DNA of 12,609 nucleotides from Candidatus Aenigmatarchaeota archaeon (GTDB lineage Archaea > EX4484-52 > B79-G9): the NCBI GenBank assembly GCA_023142905.1, contig JAGLIP010000010.1:1-12609 (forward strand). The letters run 5' to 3'. How positions within the stretch are numbered: position 1 is the first letter of the stretch; the number at the start of each line of letters is the position of its first letter. This document shows positions 1 through 5,533 of the stretch, one piece after another. The notes under the pieces were generated by a model. The model saw nothing but the letters and a program-made list of their open reading frames with translations. It was not told the DNA's origin and did no database searches. The position numbers and the translations under genes are program-made.

Positions 1-1
1 C

Positions 2-73
2 CTGCTCTTACATCCCAGTAAGGGAGATAAAACAAATATGAAGTTATCCGCCCTTAAAGAGCAACATGTCTAA
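2..73 (+). CDS. Possible 3' end of an unidentified CDS
   Basis: Frame 2 is open from the window edge to a TAA at 71-73 and gives 23 residues ending in KLSALKEQHV. The composition is protein-like, but 23 codons are too few to name a family. The same bases can form a nested stem (4-62), so this may be a structured RNA or intergenic DNA instead. No promoter or start is visible because the gene would begin outside the window. If real, it ends about 50 bases before the transposon insertion and would be convergent with rtcA in the uninterrupted chromosome. Confidence 0.3.
   Translation: MLLHPSKGDKTNMKLSALKEQHV
4..66 (+). other. Nested inverted repeats, possible RNA fold
   Basis: GCTCTT (4-9) pairs with AAGAGC (57-62), TAAGGG (19-24) with CCCTTA (51-56), and GATAA (26-30) with TTATC (44-48). 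That makes 17 pairs in register, with a 9-nt one-sided bulge (10-18) and a 13-nt loop. An ACA trinucleotide follows the basal stem at 64-66. This loosely recalls an archaeal H/ACA guide RNA, but a proper two-sided guide pocket is missing. It overlaps a possible CDS tail, so RNA function is only a suggestion. Confidence 0.25.
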
Positions 74-115
74 AGTTGTATACATATATTATCGCCAATC
101 ATATATATAGTTTTC

Positions 116-124
116 GGTCAATTT
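116..124. repeat. Target site duplication, left copy
   Basis: GGTCAATTT directly abuts the left inverted repeat and is repeated in the same orientation at 5534-5542. The match extends to 11 bp (115-125 versus 5533-5543) if the terminal base of each inverted repeat is counted as target. Confidence 0.85.
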
Positions 125-141
125 GGCTTTGTGTAAAAAGT
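125..141 (+). repeat. Left terminal inverted repeat, 17 bp
   Basis: GGCTTTGTGTAAAAAGT is the exact reverse complement of 5517-5533. Its inner part contains the TGTGTAAAAAGT motif that recurs in both ends. Confidence 0.9.
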
Positions 142-180
142 AGCGTTTGTGTATAAAGTCGGGAGTCTGTGTAAAAAGTT
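130..180 (+). repeat. Left-end triplicated 12-bp motif
   Basis: Three copies in one orientation: TGTGTAAAAAGT (130-141), TGTGTATAAAGT (148-159) and TGTGTAAAAAGT (168-179), spaced 18 and 20 bp start to start. The spacing is roughly two helical turns, which would place them on one face of the DNA. They are likely transposase or accessory-factor binding sites. The last copy overlaps the stop codon of the specificity-subunit gene. Confidence 0.75.
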
Positions 181-682
181 ACTTTATTGTTTTATCTAGT
201 AGAGAATTTGTTTCTTCTAAAGCAGATTCTAAGCGTTTTTTAATTATTTGTAGTATTTTATAATTTTTCAATTCTTTTAACTGTGTATTCATATCAGGAA
301 CATCAATATTCAATTCGTTAACAAGTTCTCGATTTAAATAACTTACTCCTTCCTTACTAGTTTGAACCTCACGAAATAAATGTCTTAATTTGAAAACAAC
401 CCATTCCAAAGATATTTTATCCCTCCATTCAGGTAATGGAATTATAACTGCGGTATTATTAGCATCAAATAAATTGTATTGAATATAAACATCTCCATCA
501 TTATTTCCTTTTGTTGGATAAGTTATACATGGTAAATCCTTATTTGAAACAAGTGATTTACCCCAATACCCCTTTAATTCATTTCGACCAGTCAATACGG
601 GGATTTTACCTTCTAAGATATAAAGCTCTTCATCAGTTATTTGATGCCCTTGTTTGATATTAAACATCTGATTTAATTTCAT
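179..682 (-). CDS. Half-size restriction-modification specificity subunit (single TRD)
   Basis: A 167-residue HsdS-type protein that should give DNA target recognition to the methyltransferase encoded just upstream. Residues 1-130 form one target recognition domain: the FNIKQGHQIT opening followed by GKIPVLTGRNELKGYWG is the usual start of such domains. Residues 131-165 are a leucine- and lysine-rich helix like the conserved spacer helix. Standard HsdS proteins have two TRDs and two helices in about 400 residues, so this is a natural half subunit. It is not visibly truncated: it has its own start with a GAGGTG ribosome site and a normal stop. The family precedent is that half subunits pair to read a palindromic two-part site. 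The start overlaps the end of the methyltransferase gene by 23 bases, suggesting coupled translation. The stop lies in the transposon's left-end repeats. Confidence 0.8.
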   Translation of the reverse strand: MKLNQMFNIKQGHQITDEELYILEGKIPVLTGRNELKGYWGKSLVSNKDLPCITYPTKGNNDGDVYIQYNLFDANNTAVIIPLPEWRDKISLEWVVFKLRHLFREVQTSKEGVSYLNRELVNELNIDVPDMNTQLKELKNYKILQIIKKRLESALEETNSLLDKTIK

Positions 683-2687
683 TTATTTTTTTCACCTCTG
701 TTTGTAGTTTCTTTACTCTTTTTTCAAATTCAATAAGTGTAATGTTTTTTGCTTCATAAGGTCTTAACCAATATTCAGGCATAAGTGTCATATAAGTATC
801 ATTAATAATTTTTGATATATCTAAAAAACCACATTTTCTTAATTTCCGTTTTATGTATTTATCATCAATCCATTCAGTACCCTTCGTTAGAGAATCATCA
901 AATGTACCCCAACGACCCTCAAGTTTTCCAACCACCTCTTCACCATTTGTGCGCACCCAACTTAAAATTTCATTATGCAACCATCCAGTTTTATTGTTTC
1001 TTTTTTTTGTAGGGAATCGTTTATCAGAATTTGCTAAACCGTCATTATCTATAATATACGCCCAAATCGGTTTTTTCTGAATTTTTGTAATTGTTTTACT
1101 CCTTTTTGTAAAAAACAACGCATAAGTCTTTTCTTTTGTGTATGGGGCAAAAGCGAACTTTGGGAGGGAAACAATATAATCAATATTGCATTTTTCTAAC
1201 AAATCTTTCCTAAATTTCTTATATGTTGGATTTTCAAGAACGCCATCAGGAGTTATTACGCAAGCTTTTCCACCAAGTTTAAGTAATTTTATTATCTTAC
1301 ATAAAAAAGCAATCTCAGTTCTTACTGTTGAAATTGAACTTGTTTCAGCTTTAATTGTACCGTTACCGTATGGCGGATTCGTTATAATATAATCATATTC
1401 TTTATATTTCCATATTTTCTCAGGGTTCAAACTATCATCACGAAACATATTTGTGTGTCCGTCGCCAACTAAAAACATATTGAGTTTGGTTCGCGAAATA
1501 TTTTCTTCACGAACATCAACACCATAAAAACAAGTTTTTGATATAAATTTCTCTGCATCTTTGTTTAATGTATCACTTTGCAGATAATTATTGTGCAATA
1601 CCTTAAAACACTCTGTTAAAAATCCACCCGTACCACATGCGAGGTCTAAAATAGTAAATTGTCGTTCTTTATTAAAAAATTTTTCATCTTTCAAAAGAAG
1701 TTTTGCAAATATGTGCGCATAAGGTCTTCTTGTAAAATATTCACCGAACTGTTTTTTTTCTTTCTTTGAAGCAAACCTTTCATAAACCGCACCAAATAAA
1801 TCGAAACCGCAACCATGAAGTGGTTTCATAGAATCAATTATATTATAAATATCAACAACATAATTTTTATGAATTTTTGATTTCTGCCCATTTGAACTAG
1901 AAATTAGTTTCCTAACAACATCCATCAACTTTTTGAAATCTCTGAAATCGGTCTCAGAGTCTAATCTTTGTATATATTGAACTAATTTCGCTATAACAAC
2001 TTCAGATTTTTCATCATTACAGTCAGACCAATAGATTTCAGATTCGTCTTTCGTTTTTTCGATATTTGATTTTTCTTCAAAATATTCTAACGCGATAAAA
2101 CCAATTGTAAAATCTATTTTTTCAACAGCATTTTCAAAATTGATGGCGCGATAAATTCTTGCCAATTCCCATAACTTCTTGTTAAATGTCGCCTCAGAAA
2201 TTGTTGATGCAGAATCAACACTTGTATGTATATTGAGCATTTCTGGAGTTTTCTGTAACCCATTTTTAATTAAACGAAGAATATCAATATTTTGAAATTC
2301 TCTGATGGGATTTCCATTTAGTATTATTTCTTTACCCAGATAACCATTATAGAAAATTGAAGTTTTACAATTCGTTACAATAAAATACGGTATTTTTAAT
2401 TTTTCTGATTTTTCTTTTCCTTGCTTAATTGCATCTTTCCAATCGGCATCATCTATCGAACAATTGTCTTTGACTTCAGCATAAGCAACTAAATTCTGAA
2501 CAAATTGAGTTTCATTTTCTCCATCAAATTCGACTTCAGAAATCAATAAATCTGGTCTTTTAATTCCGGTGTATTTTTTGAAAGTAGTGTCGTTGACTAT
2601 TTGTTTTGAAGGTATACTTAATTGAGCAACTAAAATATCCTCAATTAATCTTCTAACGGTCAACGCTTCTCTTTTCGTCTTAACCAT
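660..2687 (-). CDS. Fused restriction nuclease and adenine methyltransferase, BcgI-like
   Basis: A 675-residue protein predicted to cut and methylate DNA in one polypeptide. Residues 1-140 are a PD-(D/E)xK nuclease domain of the HsdR_N/type IIG kind: P45-D46, then E71-V-K73, followed by a helix (QGKEKSEKLK) and IPYFIVTN strand typical of the fold. Residues 165-330 are the helical HsdM-like N-terminal region, ending in GEYFTRRPYA. Residues 340-540 are an N6-adenine methyltransferase core with SAM motif LDLACGTGGF (347-356) and catalytic NPPY (437-440). The C-terminal helix (645-675) probably contacts the specificity subunit. BcgI subunit A has this same nuclease-methylase order with a separate S subunit. 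No HsdR helicase gene is in the window, so the cleavage activity is probably this N-terminal domain. AAGGAG lies 7 bases before the ATG. Whether the system is type IIB or IIG, and its target, cannot be read here. Confidence 0.85.
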   Translation of the reverse strand: MVKTKREALTVRRLIEDILVAQLSIPSKQIVNDTTFKKYTGIKRPDLLISEVEFDGENETQFVQNLVAYAEVKDNCSIDDADWKDAIKQGKEKSEKLKIPYFIVTNCKTSIFYNGYLGKEIILNGNPIREFQNIDILRLIKNGLQKTPEMLNIHTSVDSASTISEATFNKKLWELARIYRAINFENAVEKIDFTIGFIALEYFEEKSNIEKTKDESEIYWSDCNDEKSEVVIAKLVQYIQRLDSETDFRDFKKLMDVVRKLISSSNGQKSKIHKNYVVDIYNIIDSMKPLHGCGFDLFGAVYERFASKKEKKQFGEYFTRRPYAHIFAKLLLKDEKFFNKERQFTILDLACGTGGFLTECFKVLHNNYLQSDTLNKDAEKFISKTCFYGVDVREENISRTKLNMFLVGDGHTNMFRDDSLNPEKIWKYKEYDYIITNPPYGNGTIKAETSSISTVRTEIAFLCKIIKLLKLGGKACVITPDGVLENPTYKKFRKDLLEKCNIDYIVSLPKFAFAPYTKEKTYALFFTKRSKTITKIQKKPIWAYIIDNDGLANSDKRFPTKKRNNKTGWLHNEILSWVRTNGEEVVGKLEGRWGTFDDSLTKGTEWIDDKYIKRKLRKCGFLDISKIINDTYMTLMPEYWLRPYEAKNITLIEFEKRVKKLQTEVKKINEIKSDV
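693..698 (-). promoter_or_regulatory. Ribosome binding site of the specificity subunit
   Basis: On the minus strand GAGGTG lies 10 bases before the ATG at 682, inside the end of the upstream gene. It supports this ATG over the in-frame one five codons later and points to independent or coupled initiation. Confidence 0.6.
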
Positions 2688-2756
2688 CAGGATTCTCCTT
2701 CTAAAAACATTTTTATCGTTTGTTTTACAAATTCCGCCTTTATTATCATTAATTAA

Positions 2757-2791
2757 CCTATTTATACATTATTCTTAATCCATTTATAATA
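2757..2791 (-). promoter_or_regulatory. Candidate promoter of the restriction-modification operon
   Basis: In the 132 bases between the winged-helix gene and the methyltransferase, the minus strand has two TATA-like boxes: TATAAATAGG (2757-2766) and TATTATAAATG (2781-2791). Either would give a leader of about 50-75 nt carrying the strong AAGGAG site (2695-2700). Read-through from the regulator genes upstream is also possible. Confidence 0.4.
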
Positions 2792-2819
2792 GTATGTAGA
2801 CCCTATAGTGCCAATATAA

Positions 2820-3032
2820 TCAACCGTCAAACATAGCATAATTAACTACCCATGTCTTCCTTAATGTCCTTTTTTGTAATATCACAAGATTATGCCTTTG
2901 CAATATCTCCAAATTGTTTTTTACAGTTATCCAGCTTATATGCGACACTTTCGCAATTTCATTAACTGTTGTCGGTTTTCTTATCCTATGCATTGCCTTT
3001 AAAATATCTCTTTGTGTTCTACTCAGAGGCAT
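2820..3032 (-). CDS. Small winged-helix DNA-binding protein
   Basis: A 70-residue protein with a helix-turn-helix: SRTQRDILKAMHRIR forms helix 1, TTVNEIAKVSHIS and WITVKNNLEILQRHN form the helix-turn and recognition helix, and NLVILQKRTLRKTWVVNY resembles the wing. It is short for a repressor and probably works as a dimer. The start overlaps the end of the AbrB-like gene by 14 bases, so the two are co-translated. Their place next to the transposase promoter, in the same direction as the restriction-modification operon, suggests they control transposase and/or restriction gene expression. The specific target is inferred. Confidence 0.7.
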   Translation of the reverse strand: MPLSRTQRDILKAMHRIRKPTTVNEIAKVSHISWITVKNNLEILQRHNLVILQKRTLRKTWVVNYAMFDG

Positions 3033-3270
3033 TTTTAATCAACTCAATTTTAAGTTCTGGTTTTTCATTAAATTTTGAAGGAATAGTGACTGTGAACTTT
3101 ATTTTGTCTGTCTTTGGTTCGAGATTCATTGTTTTCGCTATTTTCGCGGGAATCCTAACAGAATATTGCCTTTTGTCATATATAATTTTCGCGTCTTTTT
3201 CAATAATTTCTGGTTCGGCTTCCATTTCCTTTTTCAAATTTAGCAATTCGTCTTTATTTATCTCATTCAT
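3019..3270 (-). CDS. AbrB/SpoVT-like DNA-binding protein
   Basis: An 83-residue protein. Residues 29-45 (IYDKRQYSVRIPAKIA and on) match the swapped-hairpin AbrB-type motif, in which a short strand leads into R-x-P-x-K-I and a short helix. Residues 1-27 are an acidic, probably helical extension, and residues 50-83 are strand-rich. Such proteins are common archaeal regulators and antitoxins. It is the first gene of a two-gene unit with the winged-helix protein. A TATA box about 27 nt upstream of the ATG implies a leaderless mRNA. It faces the transposase across a 137-bp divergent region that holds paired operator-like repeats, which makes it a candidate repressor of transposition. An antitoxin role was considered, but no obvious toxin partner is present. 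Confidence 0.7.
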   Translation of the reverse strand: MNEINKDELLNLKKEMEAEPEIIEKDAKIIYDKRQYSVRIPAKIAKTMNLEPKTDKIKFTVTIPSKFNEKPELKIELIKNASE

Positions 3271-3292
3271 GCATATAATTTAGGTCGAGAAA

Positions 3293-3302
3293 CTATATAA
3301 AA
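3293..3302 (-). promoter_or_regulatory. TATA box of the AbrB-like/winged-helix unit
   Basis: TTTTATATAG on the minus strand is centred about 27 nt before the ATG at 3270. This places transcription start at or next to the start codon. Confidence 0.6.
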
Positions 3303-3323
3303 CTACCGATTATCTATACAAAA

Positions 3324-3345
3324 TAGGACGAAAATGTCGATACAT
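3324..3345 (+). promoter_or_regulatory. Operator-like repeat, copy 1
   Basis: This 22-bp segment beginning TAGGACGAAAATGTC matches 3374-3395 at 18 of 22 positions, offset by exactly 50 bp. Each copy has a GAC-N6-GTC dyad. Copy 1 touches the upstream edge of the transposase TATA box. Confidence 0.55.
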
Positions 3346-3364
3346 TTATAAAGGTTTGTGACCT
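3345..3364 (+). promoter_or_regulatory. Transposase promoter with short palindrome
   Basis: TTTATAAAG (3345-3353) is a good archaeal TATA box about 60 nt before the transposase ATG. It predicts a start near 3375 and a leader of about 33 nt containing an AGGTG ribosome site (3396-3400). A further inverted repeat, AGGT-N5-ACCT (3352-3364), directly overlaps the box. Confidence 0.55.
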
Positions 3365-3373
3365 ATAATATAG

Positions 3374-3395
3374 TAGGACGAATAAGTCTAAACAT
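3374..3395 (+). promoter_or_regulatory. Operator-like repeat, copy 2
   Basis: This copy begins TAGGACGAATAAGTC and starts at the transcription start expected from the transposase TATA box. A protein bound here and at copy 1 would block the promoter. The small regulators encoded divergently are the obvious candidates. Confidence 0.55.
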
Positions 3396-3407
3396 AGGTG
3401 ATTCAAA

Positions 3408-4610
3408 ATGAACAAACACGAAATGCAGGCGAGAAAAGAACGGGGTCTTATGATTGCGAAAACAGCGAGAATTGAAAAAACAGACAATGGCTGGAAAGTT
3501 CCAAGCCAATACGGTAATGGCACATATACCGTTATCAGCAACGGTTTCGAGGCAAAATGCAACTGCCCTGACCACGAGAAAAGAAAATGCAAGTGCAAGC
3601 ACATATTCGCTGTTGAGTTCATGGTCACAAAACAGGTTGATAATGAAGGCAATGTAACAATAACGCAGACAGTAAGAAAGACTTATAAACAGAATTGGAA
3701 CGCTTACGACAACGCGCAGACAAACGAAAAACAGCATTTCATGAAACTGTTAAAAGACATAACAGGCAATATAGAACAGCCAGAATACGCCTTTGGAAGA
3801 CCTACTTTACCTATAAGCGACATGATTTACAGTTCAGTCCTTAAAACATACACCACATTCTCATTAAGACGGTTCATGAGCGACATTGAGACGGCGAAAG
3901 AGAAAGGATATGTCGAAAACAAGCCATGTTACGCATCTGTTGGTCATTTCATGCAGAGAGAAGACATAACGCCTGTTTTAAGCGAAATGGTGGCTCTTAC
4001 AAGCGCACCATTAAAGGCAGTTGAGCATGACTTCGCCATTGACAGCACAGGATTCGGAACAAGCAATTTCCAAAGATGGTTCTCTTTCAAGCATGGAAAG
4101 GATATTAATTCAAGAAGATGGGTCAAATGCCATTTCATGACAGGCGTTAAGACAAATATAATCTCAAGCGTTAAGGTAACATCCGAATTTAACAATGATT
4201 CTCCCGAACTTAAAGGATTAGTTGCGAAAACGGATGAAACCTTTGAAATGGATGAAATATGCTGTGACAAGGCGTATTCTTCAAGGGATAACCACAAAAT
4301 AATTGCACAAACAGGTGCAACGCCTTTTATCCCTTTCAAGAAAAACGCAACAGGCAAATCAAGAGGTTCTTTAATTTGGAGTAAAATGTATCATTATTTT
4401 ATGCTGAACAACAACGAATACATGGAACACTATCACAAGAGAAGCAACGCTGAGACAACAGTTCATATGGTAAAATCAAAGTTCGGCGACAGGGTAAGAA
4501 GCAAATCATGGACTGCACAGGTCAATGAGGTATTATGCAAGATAATCTGCCACAATATATGCGTGGTTGTTCAGGAAATGCATGAATTGGGGTTAAACCC
4601 TCAATTCTGA
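3408..4610 (+). CDS. SWIM zinc finger DDE transposase (IS4-like superfamily)
   Basis: A 400-residue transposase. Residues 45-66 are a SWIM zinc finger, C51-x-C53 followed by C63-x-H65, with an extra C61. Residues 70-200 are a mixed region that probably binds the element ends. The catalytic RNase H-fold core follows, with D212 in IDSTGF, D287 in CCDKAY and E349 in KRSNAETTVHMVKSKFG; this last block is the YREK-like region typical of IS4/IS5-type enzymes. All three acidic residues are present and the frame is intact, so it could be active. It has its own promoter and an AGGTG ribosome site 7 bases from the ATG. No second pair of inverted repeats was found close around the gene, which supports it acting on the 125/5533 ends. 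I could not place it in a named IS family. Confidence 0.85.
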   Translation: MNKHEMQARKERGLMIAKTARIEKTDNGWKVPSQYGNGTYTVISNGFEAKCNCPDHEKRKCKCKHIFAVEFMVTKQVDNEGNVTITQTVRKTYKQNWNAYDNAQTNEKQHFMKLLKDITGNIEQPEYAFGRPTLPISDMIYSSVLKTYTTFSLRRFMSDIETAKEKGYVENKPCYASVGHFMQREDITPVLSEMVALTSAPLKAVEHDFAIDSTGFGTSNFQRWFSFKHGKDINSRRWVKCHFMTGVKTNIISSVKVTSEFNNDSPELKGLVAKTDETFEMDEICCDKAYSSRDNHKIIAQTGATPFIPFKKNATGKSRGSLIWSKMYHYFMLNNNEYMEHYHKRSNAETTVHMVKSKFGDRVRSKSWTAQVNEVLCKIICHNICVVVQEMHELGLNPQF

Positions 4611-4620
4611 ATCTGATTGA

Positions 4621-4710
4621 TTATATTTTAATAATACCTAGTGAAATCAAAATTATTACTACTAATACCGCCACAACAACATATAAAAAAATATCATTTT
4701 TTAGATTCAT
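4621..4710 (-). CDS. 29-residue single-pass membrane peptide
   Basis: This short frame encodes a peptide beginning MNLKNDIF, followed by an almost unbroken hydrophobic stretch rich in V, I and L (residues 8-27) and ending in KI. It should form one membrane helix. The start overlaps the end of the two-TM gene by 17 bases. A GAGGT ribosome site lies 8 bases upstream (in GAGGTAGAAAGAAATG), which argues that it is translated. Its end lies 10 bases from the convergent transposase stop. Tiny membrane peptides of this kind can be toxins, holin-like factors or subunits of a membrane complex. The function is not known, and such a short frame could be chance. Confidence 0.5.
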   Translation of the reverse strand: MNLKNDIFLYVVVAVLVVIILISLGIIKI

Positions 4711-4966
4711 TTCTTTCTACCTCTCTTTCTTTTTCAATTGCTTCAAGTTTTTTAATTTCCTTACTTAATTTTTTGTTAGTGTGGTAAATATAAAATACGA
4801 TGATAATTAACAAATATCCGATAGTTGCAATTAATTTTGTTATTATCTCAATTTCTAATTTAAAGGAACTAAAAAACCCCCATATAGCCATCAAAGGAAC
4901 TAAAATAGCACTTAATTTGGTGAGAAAAATAGATAATTCAGTAAAAAAACTGTTATCGTCACTCAT
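4694..4966 (-). CDS. Two-TM membrane protein with charged helical tail
   Basis: A 90-residue protein from the ATG at 4966. An in-frame TTG three codons upstream, directly after the previous stop, is an alternative start. It has two hydrophobic helices (about residues 12-35 and 43-62) separated by a short loop with acidic residues. A highly charged tail (about 63-90: K and E in KKLSKEIKKLEAIEKERE) is probably a cytoplasmic coiled coil. No family is recognised. The layout resembles small membrane effectors and small phage-encoded membrane proteins. Close packing with the PD-(D/E)xK-like gene upstream (ATG 10 bases after its stop) and the 29-residue peptide downstream suggests one transcript and a shared role. 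Confidence 0.6.
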   Translation of the reverse strand: MSDDNSFFTELSIFLTKLSAILVPLMAIWGFFSSFKLEIEIITKLIATIGYLLIIIVFYIYHTNKKLSKEIKKLEAIEKEREVERNESKK

Positions 4967-4975
4967 TTTAATCAA

Positions 4976-5383
4976 TCAAATATCTTTAAAATAGTAAAAA
5001 GCAATATTTTTAATTTCCCATTTTTTTGCAACGGCTAATGCTTTATTGGAACAGTCTTTAGGCGTATATACTCTGAATTTATATCCTGCTGTAGAAAAAG
5101 CAGTATATTGTTCTTTTGTATGTTCTGTATCAATTGAGTCACAAGTCTCAATTTCTATTATTATTTTCTCTCCATCTATAATCCCAACAACATCTGGAAT
5201 CATATTATTTATGGATTCTGGTTTTGGATAACCATTTATATCCGCAGAAATGACTTTGTCAACCCGTTCTGTAACCCTTTTAAGTAATTTTTTATGAATT
5301 TCGTCAGTTGGCATAACTAAATTAAAGCAACTGACTTTTAAATATTTGATTAATGATTGAATTATTTTTTTTGTTTTTTTCAT
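4976..5383 (-). CDS. PD-(D/E)xK-like protein with altered catalytic motif
   Basis: A protein of 135 residues from the ATG at 5383, which has GGTGAT 5 bases or so upstream. In-frame upstream starts exist at 5395 (ATG) and 5407 (TTG). It begins with a basic helical region (KKTKKIIQSLIKYLK). It then has PDVVGIIDGEKIIIEIETCDS: a PD, a hairpin, then EIET where an active nuclease of this fold normally has (D/E)xK. The HTKEQYTAFSTAGYKFRVYTPK block that follows fits the helix and strand after the active site. The fold assignment is reasonable, but activity is doubtful because lysine is replaced by threonine. It may bind DNA or use a variant site. It is the first gene of the leftward three-gene unit, with a TATA-like box near 5430, and lies about 90 bases inside the right end of the transposon. 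Confidence 0.6.
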   Translation of the reverse strand: MKKTKKIIQSLIKYLKVSCFNLVMPTDEIHKKLLKRVTERVDKVISADINGYPKPESINNMIPDVVGIIDGEKIIIEIETCDSIDTEHTKEQYTAFSTAGYKFRVYTPKDCSNKALAVAKKWEIKNIAFYYFKDI

Positions 5384-5421
5384 ATAATCACCCATTTTTA
5401 ATTCCAAAGTCTGTCATCTGT

Positions 5422-5435
5422 TCTTAAAATTATAG
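5422..5435 (-). promoter_or_regulatory. Candidate promoter of the right-hand cargo unit
   Basis: ACTATAATTTTAAG on the minus strand is TATA-like. It would start transcription near 5403, giving a leader of about 20 nt with the GGTGAT site before the ATG at 5383. Confidence 0.4.
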
Positions 5436-5470
5436 TATTCTGCCCGAAAACTCCTGTTTCTGTTCCATTT

Positions 5471-5528
5471 TGTGTATAAAGTCCCTATTGTGTGTATAAA
5501 GTCGGCTCTTTTTTGGACTTTTTACACA
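5471..5528. repeat. Right-end triplicated 12-13 bp motif
   Basis: TGTGTATAAAGTC occurs at 5471-5483 and 5491-5503 in the same orientation as the left-end copies. The terminal copy at 5517-5528 is inverted (ACTTTTTACACA). The 20-bp spacing of the two direct copies matches the left end. The second direct copy and the inverted terminal copy can form a 13-bp stem with one mismatch around a 12-nt loop (5491-5503 with 5516-5528). Confidence 0.75.
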
Positions 5529-5533
5529 AAGCC
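5517..5533 (-). repeat. Right terminal inverted repeat, 17 bp
   Basis: ACTTTTTACACAAAGCC is the perfect inverse of the left end. It lies 16 bp from the stop codon of rtcA. Confidence 0.9.

Larger units (their letters stand above)
125..5533. mobile_element. 5.4-kb cargo-carrying DDE transposon with TIRs and target duplication
   Basis: The sequence reading inward from 125 (GGCTTTGTGTAAAAAGT) is repeated perfectly, inverted, at 5517-5533. The bases just outside are the direct repeat GGTCAATTT (116-124 and 5534-5542), the signature of a transposition target duplication. The direct repeat can be read as 11 bp (CGGTCAATTTG) because the outermost G and C are shared, so the exact tip is uncertain by one base. 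The element holds a DDE transposase, a BcgI-like restriction-modification pair, two small DNA-binding proteins and a three-gene nuclease-like/membrane set. A 9-bp duplication fits the IS4-type DDE group (9-12 bp is known there). Cargo lies on both sides of the transposase, and the ends look intact, so the element may be recent. That the transposase inside acts on these ends is inferred. Confidence 0.87.

Noticed and set aside
3314..4357. Antisense frames over the transposase and its promoter (3314-3737 and 3944-4357)
   Set aside because: They mirror the transposase coding strand, lack ribosome sites and cover the divergent promoter region.
660..5407. Complete type I restriction system with HsdR
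   Set aside because: No helicase or HsdR gene is visible. The nuclease motif is fused to the methyltransferase, and the 135-residue PD-(D/E)xK-like protein lacks the catalytic lysine and any motor domain.
130..5528. Tn7-like element with TGT...ACA tips and a 5-bp duplication
   Set aside because: If the tips are set at TGTGTA (130) and TACACA (5528), the flanking five bases are GGCTT and AAGCC, which are inverted rather than directly repeated. No Tns-type genes are present. The 9-bp duplication outside 125 and 5533 fits better.
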